Below, in pieces: positions 1 through 6,634 of a stretch of 15,987 nucleotides of DNA. Source of the stretch: JBHEKP01 sp041859375 (GTDB lineage: Bacteria; Hydrogenedentota; Hydrogenedentia; Hydrogenedentales; CAITNO01); the NCBI GenBank assembly GCA_041859375.1, contig JBHEKP010000264.1, positions 1-15,987 of the forward strand. The letters run 5' to 3'. The notes below the pieces were generated by a model. The model was given only the letters and a program-made list of their open reading frames with translations, had not been told where the DNA came from and made no database searches. Position numbers and translations under genes: made by a program. Positions within the stretch are counted from its first letter, which is position 1. Each line of letters begins with the position of its first letter.

Positions 1-1
1 C

Positions 2-367
2 GCGGGCGGCTACGCGTCGGGCGGCGTGCTGGACGAGGCGGAGCGCTTTGTCACCCCGCTGGAACCCGCGCAGGCCAAGGCGCACCCCGGCGGCCTGCCC
101 GCGCGCGCCGGATTCCTGGAATTGAGCCCCGGTCCGCTCACACTGAGCGCGCTGAAACGCGCCGAGGACGGCGACGGCTGGATTGTCCGCCTCTCAAACC
201 CCACGACCGGCACGGTGAAGGGGAAACTGGTCTTTGGGAAGCCCCTGCTCTCCGCCGAAAAGGTCAGCCTGGAGGAAATCATGGAGCGGGAGCTGCCGGT
301 GAAAAAGAACAGCGTCGCCTTCACCGCGGGCCCCAAAAAGATCGTCACACTGCGCGTGCGGCTGTGA
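2..367 (+). CDS. C-terminal end of a GH38-type alpha-mannosidase (partial)
   Basis: The frame is open through the left edge, so only about the last 121 residues are present. Glycoside hydrolase family 38 enzymes release alpha-linked mannose from glycans or mannosylglycerate. The visible part matches the C-terminal beta-sandwich of that family: a stretch reading LSALKRAEDGDGWIVRLSNPT is followed by a hydrophobic strand region and the closing TLRVRL. The catalytic domain lies outside the window, so activity cannot be judged. The stop codon at 365-367 is followed at once by a strong terminator, so this is the last gene of its transcript. The family call rests on the recognisable tail motif alone. 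Confidence 0.75.
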   Translation, partial: AGGYASGGVLDEAERFVTPLEPAQAKAHPGGLPARAGFLELSPGPLTLSALKRAEDGDGWIVRLSNPTTGTVKGKLVFGKPLLSAEKVSLEEIMERELPVKKNSVAFTAGPKKIVTLRVRL

Positions 368-391
368 CATGAACCGCCTGTGAAAACCGCA

Positions 392-431
392 GGCCCCGGA
401 ACAAACTGCTTCGTTCCGGGGCCGTTGGTTT
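392..431 (+). terminator. Rho-independent terminator after the mannosidase
   Basis: A perfect 11-bp GC-rich stem pairs GGCCCCGGAAC (392-402) with GTTCCGGGGCC (413-423) around a 10-base loop. The following tract, GTTGGTTTATT, is T-rich but not pure T. It also separates the mannosidase from the convergent recombinase fragment. Confidence 0.75.
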
Positions 432-464
432 ATTAGTGCGTATTTTCAGCCGATTGCTTCGGGC

Positions 465-962
465 CTACTCGTCGTCGCCGTCCTCGCCGTGGCGGCGGCG
501 GCGCTTGCGCTCCTTCAGCGCGTTCGCCTTGTAGAAAAGCGCCGGTTCGATGATGGGCTCGTGCAGCCCCTCCGTCTCGACATCGCCGTAGCTCACCCGG
601 CCGCGGTAGGTGCGGTTGGAGAGGATGATGGCGATGGCCTGGCGCGACCACTTGTTGCCCTTGCGCGTGAAGATGCCCTTGGTGTGCAGGTAGTTGACCA
701 CCTTGCCGGTGCTCTTGGTGTTGAGGTATTCGCGGAAGATGAGGCGAACCACCTCCGCCTCGCGGTCATCAATGACCAGGGGCTTGCTTTCATCGGGGCC
801 GCGGCGGTAGCCGTAGGGCGCGGGGCCGGTGCCGTAGCGCCCCTGCTGCACAGCCGTCAACTGGCCGCGCTTCACCTTTGCCCCGTGGCTCAACCGTCCC
901 GGCTTGTCGGCCGCCCTTGCCGAGCCCGTCGAACTCTCGCGACGTCCTTCAAGAGTTTCCAT
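465..962 (-). CDS. Serine recombinase fragment (Recombinase domain only)
   Basis: About 165 residues match the 'Recombinase' domain (PF07508 type) that follows the catalytic domain in large serine recombinases. Diagnostic stretches are RGQLTAVQQGRYGTGPAPYG, DREAEVVRLIFREYL, and the part around WSRQAIAIILSNRTYRGRV. The N-terminal resolvase domain with its catalytic serine is absent. Reading upstream in frame gives a TGA near 1005 and no sign of the missing domain. The tail is basic then acidic (KERKRRRRHGEDGDDE). ATG 962 was preferred over GTG 968 because GGGA lies 9 bases before it, but the first 30 or so residues look like low-value sequence and translation may start later. It cannot recombine DNA by itself. 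It may be a decayed mobile-element remnant or a repurposed DNA-binding piece. Confidence 0.65.
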   Translation of the reverse strand: METLEGRRESSTGSARAADKPGRLSHGAKVKRGQLTAVQQGRYGTGPAPYGYRRGPDESKPLVIDDREAEVVRLIFREYLNTKSTGKVVNYLHTKGIFTRKGNKWSRQAIAIILSNRTYRGRVSYGDVETEGLHEPIIEPALFYKANALKERKRRRRHGEDGDDE

Positions 963-1009
963 AGTCACACATCCCGCATGGATTTTAATGCCGCTCTGGA
1001 ACTGTCAAC

Positions 1010-1044
1010 CCGTCCGGCTGCAAACAGCCCTAGCATCCGGACGG
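1010..1044 (-). other. Hairpin in the leader of the recombinase fragment
   Basis: CCGTCCGG (1010-1017) and CCGGACGG (1037-1044) form a perfect 8-bp stem. A small inner stem CTG-CAAA-CAG (1018-1027) lies in its loop. It falls inside the roughly 130-base transcribed leader expected from the promoter at 1104-1132. No T-tract follows on either strand, so it does not look like a terminator. An attenuator or small-RNA role is possible but unproven. Confidence 0.45.
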
Positions 1045-1103
1045 CAACAAGGCTGAGGCAAACACTGCCCATGAATACTCTCAACCACCTGTTCCTTGTT
1101 TAC

Positions 1104-1132
1104 ATTGTATTCGCTTTGCGCCGGTATGTCAA
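1104..1132 (-). promoter_or_regulatory. Consensus sigma-70 promoter for the recombinase fragment
   Basis: On the minus strand TTGACA (complement of 1127-1132), 17 bases, then TACAAT (complement of 1104-1109). Expected transcription start is near 1097, leaving a leader of about 130 bases before ATG 962. The same two hexamers and spacing occur at the rex promoter. From 1133 to 1317 I see no gene or other element. Confidence 0.7.
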
Positions 1133-1317
1133 TAGTTTTTGGGCGCGGCGCGGCGTCTTTGCCGCAGGGACGGGGAGGGGGTGGGGCATGAAATGGCGGA
1201 TGCGTTTCTGTGGAATTTGGGGGGGCGGCCCGTGAAAACGCCGCCGCCACCCCGGGAAAGCCCGAGGCATCCCCCGTTTTGCCACAAGGTAACGGATTAT
1301 TATCCAGAATCATGCTA

Positions 1318-1346
1318 TTGAAAATTTTAGCACCCTGTGCTATTAT
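1318..1346 (+). promoter_or_regulatory. Distal promoter of the RRM gene
   Basis: TTGAAA (1318-1323), 17 bases, TATTAT (1341-1346), in a locally AT-rich stretch. Transcription would start near 1353 and give a leader of about 150 bases before ATG 1505. That transcript includes both halves of the folding described at 1398-1500. Confidence 0.65.
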
Positions 1347-1397
1347 TTACCCTGTTGGTTCCATGCTTGGAGTGGTTTCAGGCGTGGTGTGAGTCGA

Positions 1398-1500
1398 TCA
1401 GCTCCTCAGGTGTCAGTGCCGAAGAGACCCGACCCCGTGTTTGTGCTGAGACGACCGTATAATTGACACCTGGGCCGCAGGCCCGAAGAAAAGGAGTTGA
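1398..1500 (+). promoter_or_regulatory. SD-sequestering leader fold upstream of the RRM gene
   Basis: Two nested helices can form in the leader RNA. TCAGCTCCT (1398-1406) pairs over 9 bp with AGGAGTTGA (1492-1500), with one G-U pair, and so covers the ribosome binding site AAGGAG (1491-1496). Directly inside it, CAGGTGTCAGT (1407-1417) pairs over 11 bp with ATTGACACCTG (1462-1472), again with one G-U. A further small hairpin, GGGCC-GCA-GGCCC (1472-1484), sits on the 3' side and competes for one base. The pairing is read directly from the sequence. A regulatory role such as autoregulation by the protein or temperature response is inferred. Confidence 0.5.
1458..1463 (+). promoter_or_regulatory. 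Possible proximal -10 box of the RRM gene
   Basis: A perfect TATAAT, but no good -35 box at 16-18 bases (nearest hexamers resemble CCGTGT). If used, the start near 1470 gives a short leader that lacks the left half of the upstream stem structure, so the SD sequence would stay free. Confidence 0.3.
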
Positions 1501-1504
1501 GTCG

Positions 1505-1837
1505 ATGAACATTTTTGTGGGCAACCTTTCCTACAACACCCAGGAAGACAACCTTCGCGAGGCTTTTGAGGCCTTTGGCCAGGTTGACTCCGCGCGGGTC
1601 ATCATGGACCGTGAAACCGGCCGTTCGCGCGGTTTTGGTTTCGTGGAGATGCCGGTTGCCGCCGAAGGACAGGCCGCCATCACGGCCCTTGACGGCAAGT
1701 CGATTGACGGCCGTCCGATCAAGGTCAATGAAGCCCGCCCGAAGGCCGAGGGTGACCGCGGCGGACGGGGCGGCGGCGGTTTCCGCGGCGGCGACCGTGG
1801 CGGTGATCGCGGCGGCTATTCCTCCCGCCGTTACTAA
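1505..1837 (+). CDS. Glycine-rich RRM RNA-binding protein
   Basis: The protein has 110 residues: one RNA recognition motif followed by an RGG-type tail. RNP2 is IFVGNL (3-8) and RNP1 is RGFGFVEM (42-49), including the aromatic residues that stack on RNA bases. The tail from about residue 85 is rich in RGG and GGDRGG and ends YSSRRY. Proteins of this build in bacteria bind single-stranded RNA and are often cold-induced. ATG 1505 is chosen because AAGGAG lies 8 bases before it; a TTG 14 codons upstream has no support and overlaps the TATAAT. The gene has its own promoter(s) and terminator and so is monocistronic. The leader can fold over its ribosome binding site. Confidence 0.93.
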   Translation: MNIFVGNLSYNTQEDNLREAFEAFGQVDSARVIMDRETGRSRGFGFVEMPVAAEGQAAITALDGKSIDGRPIKVNEARPKAEGDRGGRGGGGFRGGDRGGDRGGYSSRRY

Positions 1838-1864
1838 GCCGCACGGTTTGACGTGCTGATTTCC

Positions 1865-1906
1865 CCCGGCCGGGGCGCCTTCGGGCCTCCGGCCGGGTTC
1901 TTTCTT
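1865..1906 (+). terminator. Rho-independent terminator after the RRM gene
   Basis: A perfect 9-bp stem pairs CCCGGCCGG (1865-1873) with CCGGCCGGG (1889-1897). Inside it GCC-TTCG-GGC (1877-1886) makes a second stem with a UUCG tetraloop. TTCTTTCTT follows directly. Confidence 0.88.
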
Positions 1907-1932
1907 CCAACCCTTGGGCGGAACCGCGAAAA

Positions 1933-2361
1933 ATGAACCCGGCAAAAAACGGCGACACGGTGCGCGTGCATTACCGCATCACCACAATGGGCGGTGACAC
2001 GGTGGACCTGTCACCCGACGACGAGCCCCTTGAGCTTGTCCTGGGCGTGGGGAGGTATCTCCCCGGCTTTGAGGCGGCCATTGGGGGCATGGTTCCGGGC
2101 GAGAGGAAGTCGGTGGTGATACCCCCGGAGGGGGCCTTCGGGCACCATATCGGCGATCTTGTGCAGGAGGTGGGCATGGACCTGTTTCCGCCGGACGATC
2201 CCCCCGGGCCGGGACGCCGGTACACATTCAACAGCGCCGGCCGGTCCATGGGGCTTGTGGTGGCCGCGGTGGACGGGGACAGGGTGGTGCTGGACGGCAA
2301 CCATCCCCTGGCGGGGGAATCCCTCCGGGCGGAAATTCTGCTGCTGGAAATTTTGCCCTGA
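1933..2361 (+). CDS. FKBP-type peptidyl-prolyl cis-trans isomerase, SlyD-like
   Basis: The protein has 142 residues, the usual size for short SlyD/FkpB-type isomerases, which speed proline isomerisation and often act as folding helpers in the cytoplasm. It opens with the FKBP strand GDTVRVHYRI, then LVLGVGRYLPGFEAAIGGM with the usual LPGFE turn, then an inserted-flap segment near FGHHIGDLVQEV. It closes with DGNHPLAGESLRAEILLLEI, typical of SlyD. The histidine-rich metal-binding tail of E. coli SlyD is absent. There is no signal peptide. A weak GGCGGA lies about 10 bases before ATG 1933. The gene follows the RRM terminator and faces the pentapeptide gene with 10 bases between stops. Confidence 0.92.
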   Translation: MNPAKNGDTVRVHYRITTMGGDTVDLSPDDEPLELVLGVGRYLPGFEAAIGGMVPGERKSVVIPPEGAFGHHIGDLVQEVGMDLFPPDDPPGPGRRYTFNSAGRSMGLVVAAVDGDRVVLDGNHPLAGESLRAEILLLEILP

Positions 2362-2371
2362 CGCCGGGGAA

Positions 2372-3025
2372 TCAGGCGCCCGCCTTCCCCCGGAGTATCA
2401 GCCCCATCCGCTGCCCCAGTGTGAGCTGCGCCTCCTTCAGGTTCACCTTGGCCAGCACCGCCCCGGTCAGGTCCGCGTTTTTGAAATTAGCGAAACGCAC
2501 CACCGCCCCGGTCAGGTTCGCGTTGCGCAGCGAGGCGCCGTAGAAATTGACCAGCTCCAGAATGGTGTCGGCCAGCACCGCCCCCGTCAGATCGGAGCAG
2601 CTCAGGTCGGCCTGGGTGAGATCGGAGCCGAACAGGTTTGCGCCCCGCATGTTGATGCCCCTGAGCAGCATTTCCCGCAGCGAAACGTTGCCCATGGTGG
2701 CCTCCTGAAGGCAGGCCCCCTCCAGGTTCGCCCCCTTGAAGTCCGCGCGGCTCAATTCGGCGCCCTTGAGGTTCGCCTCGCGCAGGTTGGTGTTCAGCAG
2801 TTTTGCGCCGAAAAAATTGGCGTGCTCAAGGTTGACGCCCGAAAGATCGGCCTTGATGAGGTTGGCGTTCGCAAAATTGACCTGCTTCAGAAAAGCGCGG
2901 GAAAGATCCCAGCCGGACAGATCTATCCCGCTCAAATCCGGCATCGCGCCCGGATTGGCCGCCCGCCAGGCGTTCCACGTCTCCACCCCGTCCTGAATCA
3001 ATTTGGCGTGCTGCGAGTAGGCCAT
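2372..3025 (-). CDS. Pentapeptide-repeat protein
   Basis: The protein has 217 residues. After a lead-in helix (about residues 1-28, containing WNAWRAANP, often seen at the start of this class) comes an almost unbroken run of pentapeptides of the A(D/N)LXX type from about residue 30 to 200, such as ADLSG, ANLKG and ADFKG. Such runs fold into a right-handed four-sided beta-helix. Some members mimic DNA and bind gyrase; most have no known role, and nothing here tells which applies. There is no signal peptide or membrane segment. GGGAGGG (complement of 3031-3037) supports ATG 3025. The gene is transcribed alone, divergently from the sulfotransferase. Confidence 0.9.
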   Translation of the reverse strand: MAYSQHAKLIQDGVETWNAWRAANPGAMPDLSGIDLSGWDLSRAFLKQVNFANANLIKADLSGVNLEHANFFGAKLLNTNLREANLKGAELSRADFKGANLEGACLQEATMGNVSLREMLLRGINMRGANLFGSDLTQADLSCSDLTGAVLADTILELVNFYGASLRNANLTGAVVRFANFKNADLTGAVLAKVNLKEAQLTLGQRMGLILRGKAGA

Positions 3026-3106
3026 GACAGCCCTCCCTGCAGTATACGCCCCCTTTTCAAGTATCCTGCGTTTCTGCTTAAACTGAAAAATAAACCATCT
3101 GCACGA

Positions 3107-3132
3107 ATTGTATCACGGATGTAAAATCCGTG
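3107..3132 (-). promoter_or_regulatory. Extended -10 promoter with adjoining palindrome, pentapeptide gene
   Basis: On the minus strand TGATACAAT (TACAAT is the complement of 3107-3112) fits an extended -10 box. Where a -35 box would lie there is instead a palindrome, CACGGAT (3114-3120), 5-base spacer, ATCCGTG (3126-3132). That arrangement suits an activator or repressor site. A weaker plus-strand promoter for the sulfotransferase may lie at 3164-3193 (TTGCAA, 18 bases, TATCCT). Confidence 0.35.
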
Positions 3133-3257
3133 CATACTTTCATTTTGCCCGCCGCCCCCCTGTTTGCAAGGAAAGGCGGGAAAACCCTATCCTCATGGGA
3201 GGCCGCGCGGCACGGGGGGTGGGCTTCCGTGCGCGGCGCGCCGTGGAAGGATGGACC

Positions 3258-4277
3258 ATGAAACCCGACATGCTGTTTGTGATTGGCGCGCCCCGTTCCG
3301 GGACCACCATGCTGGAGCGCATGCTCTCGGCGCACTCCATGATTCAGGGCGGTCCGGAGCCGCACCTGCTCACGCCGCTCGCCCATCTCGGCGTGTGGGA
3401 CAAGGTGGACAAGGCCCCCTATGATCACGTGCTCGCCGCGGAATCGCAGAAACTGTTCGTGTCCCGCCTGCCCGGGGGCGAGGGGGACTACTGGGACGCG
3501 TGCCGCGCGTACTGCGACGTGCTCTACGGGCGCTTCATGGAGGCGAACGGCGCGGGGAAGAAACTGTGCCTGGACAAGACCCCGGCCTACGGCCTGATTC
3601 TGCCCTTCATGCAAAAGGTGTTCCCCGACGGCAAATACGTGGTGCTCACGCGCCACCCGCTGGCGATGTTTTCGTCCTTTGCCAACTCCTTCTTCGACGG
3701 CGACTACCAGGCGGCGAACGACTACAATCCGATCATCAACCGCTACGTTCCCGCGCTTGCGGCCTTCATCCGGCAGACCGAAACGCCCCGCATCCATGTC
3801 CGCTACGAGGATTTGGTCAAAAACCCGGAAGACTGGTTTGAGCGCATCTGCGGACACATCGGCGTGCCCTTCGAGCCGGAGGCCATCGAGTACGGCAAGG
3901 CCGGGGACGACGGCCCGAAACAGGGCCTGGGCGATCCCATCGGCGTGAAACAGCACACCCGGCCCACCACCGCCTCGGTGAAAAAATGGGTGGCCGAACT
4001 GGCCCACAACCCCGCCCGCCGCGCCCTCATGGAGCGGGTCGTCGCGCAGCTGGACCCCGCCGATCTGGAGACCCTGGGTTATCCGCCGGACAAGCTCTGG
4101 AAGCCGCTGGAGGAGGCGGGGGAGGGGGTGCCCGCGCCGAAAAAGCCGAAGCTGGACCGGTACCGCCTTGAGCGCAGGATGATCATGATTCTGCGCGCCC
4201 GCGCGAAAAGGGGCGGGTTCCTCCAAAAAACACTGAAAAAGGCGCGGCTTGCCTGCGACGTGCTTCTTCGGGAATAG
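3258..4277 (+). CDS. PAPS-dependent sulfotransferase family protein
   Basis: The protein has 339 residues and is of the Sulfotransfer_3-like class, which moves sulfate from PAPS to a hydroxyl or amine. GAPRSGTT (residues 10-17) is the 5'-phosphosulfate-binding loop right after the first strand. TRHPLAMFSS (about 131-140) gives the arginine and serine that bind the 3'-phosphate. The last 55 residues are lysine/arginine-rich and may contact a membrane or an acidic partner. ATG 3258 is chosen because GGAAGGA precedes it by 6 bases and the P-loop then sits at its usual distance from the start; an in-frame extension upstream is unsupported. The substrate cannot be told. The glycosyltransferase 56 bases downstream suggests a sulfated glycan or glycolipid. 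Confidence 0.88.
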   Translation: MKPDMLFVIGAPRSGTTMLERMLSAHSMIQGGPEPHLLTPLAHLGVWDKVDKAPYDHVLAAESQKLFVSRLPGGEGDYWDACRAYCDVLYGRFMEANGAGKKLCLDKTPAYGLILPFMQKVFPDGKYVVLTRHPLAMFSSFANSFFDGDYQAANDYNPIINRYVPALAAFIRQTETPRIHVRYEDLVKNPEDWFERICGHIGVPFEPEAIEYGKAGDDGPKQGLGDPIGVKQHTRPTTASVKKWVAELAHNPARRALMERVVAQLDPADLETLGYPPDKLWKPLEEAGEGVPAPKKPKLDRYRLERRMIMILRARAKRGGFLQKTLKKARLACDVLLRE

Positions 4278-4333
4278 CGCCTCCGGCTTGCATCCCTCCG
4301 CCCCATCCGTGCCATCATAGCCTTGGTGAACAC

Positions 4334-5455
4334 ATGACAAACGAGCCGACAACATCCGCCCCCGGCCTTTCCGGCGCCGCGCGTTCCGTTTCTGTGGTGG
4401 TGCCCACCTACCGCGAGGCGGCCAACATCCCCGAACTCCTCGCCCGCCTGGGCCGGGTGCGCGGGGAGCACCATCTTGACCTTGAAGTGCTGATTATGGA
4501 CGACGCCAGCAACGACGGCACCGAGGAGGCGGTGGCGGCGCTGGCGCTGCCGTGGGTGCGGCTTGTGGTGCGCACCGGGAACCGCGGGCTCAGCCCCGCC
4601 GTGGCGGACGGATTCGCCCTTGCGGGCGGCGGCACGGTGGTGGTGATGGACGCCGACCTCAGCCACCCCCCGGAGGTGATCCCCGCGATGCTGGACGCGC
4701 TGGACGGCGGCGCGGATTTTGTGATCGGCTCGCGGTATGTCTCTGGCGGCGCCACCGCCGAGGACTGGGGTTTCCTGCGCTGGATCAACAGCCGCGCCGC
4801 CACGCTGCTGGCCCGGCCCTTCACCACCGTGAGGGATCCCATGAGCGGCTTTTTCGCCTTCCGCCGCGCGCTTTTGGACAACGCCGCGCCGCTCAACCCC
4901 ATCGGCTACAAGATCGGGCTGGAGGTGCTGGTGAAGGGCCGCTGCAAAAAGGCGGCGGAAGTGCCCATTTTTTTCAGCCAGCGCAAGCACGGCGAGAGCA
5001 AGCTCAGCCTCCGGGAGCAGCTCCGCTACCTGCGCCACCTGCGGCGGCTGGCCGTGTTCAAGTACGGCCACCTGGCCCATTTCGCCCAGTTCTCGCTGGT
5101 GGGGTTCCTGGGCACGCTGGTCAATCTTGCCGCGCTCACCCTGCTCGACGGGATTGGCGTGCCGCTCAAAATTTCCGTGGCCGCCGCCATTCTCATTGCC
5201 ATGGTGTTCAACTTCGTGCTCAACCGGCAGGTCACCTTTTCCGACGCGCCGAAGGGCCCCTTCCTCCGGCAACTGCTGGGCTTTTGCGGCGCGTGCGCCT
5301 TCGGCGCGGTGGTCAACTACGGCGTGACGCTCGGCGTCATCCGGCTGTGGCCCGTGCTGGAGCGCGCCCCCCAGGCGGCCTCCATCCTTGGCATCCTTTC
5401 CGGGCTGGTCTTCAACTACCTGGCGAGCCGGTTCATCGTGTTCCGCAAAAAGTGA
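4334..5455 (+). CDS. Dpm1-type GT2 glycosyltransferase fused to a GtrA membrane domain
   Basis: The protein has 373 residues. Residues 18 to about 240 are a family 2 glycosyltransferase like polyprenyl-phosphate mannose synthase: SVVVPTYREAANI (20-32) at the nucleotide-binding strand, D106-A-D108 as the metal-binding DxD, and the late QRKHGESKLS motif typical of Dpm1. Residues from about 250 are a GtrA domain with four predicted membrane helices, ending FNYLASRFIVFRKK. The reaction expected is transfer of a hexose from a nucleotide sugar to a polyprenyl phosphate, with the GtrA part anchoring the enzyme or helping lipid-sugar flipping. This fusion is known in bacteria and archaea. It is probably co-transcribed with the sulfotransferase. 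It ends 21 bases from the convergent phosphatase gene. Confidence 0.9.
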   Translation: MTNEPTTSAPGLSGAARSVSVVVPTYREAANIPELLARLGRVRGEHHLDLEVLIMDDASNDGTEEAVAALALPWVRLVVRTGNRGLSPAVADGFALAGGGTVVVMDADLSHPPEVIPAMLDALDGGADFVIGSRYVSGGATAEDWGFLRWINSRAATLLARPFTTVRDPMSGFFAFRRALLDNAAPLNPIGYKIGLEVLVKGRCKKAAEVPIFFSQRKHGESKLSLREQLRYLRHLRRLAVFKYGHLAHFAQFSLVGFLGTLVNLAALTLLDGIGVPLKISVAAAILIAMVFNFVLNRQVTFSDAPKGPFLRQLLGFCGACAFGAVVNYGVTLGVIRLWPVLERAPQAASILGILSGLVFNYLASRFIVFRKK

Positions 5456-5476
5456 CCCGCCCCGCCCCCGCCCTGT

Positions 5477-6634
5477 TCAAACGTACTCCACCACCACGAG
5501 CCGTCCGTCCTTCTCAAGCCGTTCCTTGAGCAGGGGCACCACCGTTGTGCGGGGCAGGATGTGCTGCTGGGTGAAGCGGATGTCGTTGCTGGCCTGGTTG
5601 GCGGCGCAGCCCACGATGAAGTTGATCCGGTCCGCGTTGCGCATCAGCGTGACCAGTTCCGTGGCCGCGGAGTTCGGCTCGTAGCGTTCGGGGGGCGCGT
5701 CGAGAATGTTGTGGGCGTGGTTCATGGTCACGGCGCCCTCGGTGACCAGATCCACCCCGTCCATCCGGTGGGCGGGCGGCGCGAGGGTGCCCATGGATTG
5801 GGGGGTGAGCCGGATTTCCGCGCCCGTCACCCGTTCGACCACCGAGGCGGTGGTGCCGCCGCTGACCACCTTGAGCCCCTCCATGGCCATGAACCGTTCC
5901 ACCAGCGCCCGGTCGTTGCGGGAGTCCACCGGCGGGCCGGTCAGTATGTTGAGGACCACCCCGCGCCGGCAGCGGATCAGCACGGTTGTGCTGTCGTCGC
6001 GGGGGCCGTCGCCGCAGAGCGCGTCGGCGCGCGCGTTCACCATGTCGGGCATGGCGGCGGGGTCCGCGCCCCGGACCACGGCGTCGGTGAGAAAGCCGCA
6101 CAGCCCCCCGGCCCCCCATCCCCCCGGCATGCGGTTTCCCCGGCCCGCCTCCGTCACCCCGTCGCTCACCAGCACCAGCGCCGCGCCGGGATCGAGGCGG
6201 CAGTTGGCCTCGCAGAGGACCGCGCCGTCCTCCTCCGTCCGCAGTTGCGGCAGGGGCTGGGCGTCCACCGGGGAAAGGAGCAGGGGGGGCGGCGCGTCAT
6301 AGGACAGGATGGTGGCGTTGCCGTCGGGGAGGAACCGCGCCATGGTGAAGGCCGCGTAGGGCTGGCCGGGCGCGCGCACGCGGGCCATGGATTTGGCCGC
6401 GCCGCGGAAGAGGGCGCGCATGGGCCGCCCGCCCTCCGCCAGCGCGAGGAGCCGCGCGGCGCACAGTGTGGCCGCCACGTTCGCCCGGATGCCCGAGCCG
6501 ATGCCGTCGGCGCAGACCACCCAGGTGGCGTCGGGAAGGCGGCGCGTCTCCACCACGTCGCCGCAGACGGCTCCGGGGTGCTTGGGGAGGCTGCGCGCCG
6601 TGATGTCGAAGTGGCGGTAGCCCACGGCGGTCAC
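5477..6634 (-). CDS. SpoIIE/PP2C-family protein phosphatase with extra C-terminal domain
   Basis: The protein has 385 residues. Residues 1-221 carry the metal-dependent serine/threonine phosphatase signatures: GD (25-26), DGIGSG (43-48), VSDG (156-159) and DDST (213-216), so the metal-binding aspartates are all present. Residues 222-385 form a further domain, starting VVLNILTGPP and holding GGTTAS and RINFIVGCAANQ. I link it only to phosphatases encoded beside sensory hydrogenases. The start is GTG 6634, whose bases overlap the TGA of the hydrogenase gene, with AAGAGGGG just upstream; GTG 6625 is the alternative. The overlap implies coupled translation. The likely job is dephosphorylating a partner, such as an anti-sigma antagonist, in answer to the PAS/hydrogenase sensor. 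No such partner is encoded here. Confidence 0.87.
   Translation of the reverse strand: MTAVGYRHFDITARSLPKHPGAVCGDVVETRRLPDATWVVCADGIGSGIRANVAATLCAARLLALAEGGRPMRALFRGAAKSMARVRAPGQPYAAFTMARFLPDGNATILSYDAPPPLLLSPVDAQPLPQLRTEEDGAVLCEANCRLDPGAALVLVSDGVTEAGRGNRMPGGWGAGGLCGFLTDAVVRGADPAAMPDMVNARADALCGDGPRDDSTTVLIRCRRGVVLNILTGPPVDSRNDRALVERFMAMEGLKVVSGGTTASVVERVTGAEIRLTPQSMGTLAPPAHRMDGVDLVTEGAVTMNHAHNILDAPPERYEPNSAATELVTLMRNADRINFIVGCAANQASNDIRFTQQHILPRTTVVPLLKERLEKDGRLVVVEYV

Noticed and set aside
1005..1313. Small minus-strand frames between the recombinase fragment and the RRM gene
   Set aside because: They start upstream of the clear promoter at 1104-1132, lack ribosome sites and have proline/arginine-rich random composition.
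3078..4355. A 425-codon open frame on the minus strand
   Set aside because: It is antisense to the sulfotransferase with its clear PAPS-binding motifs, and lacks any domain.
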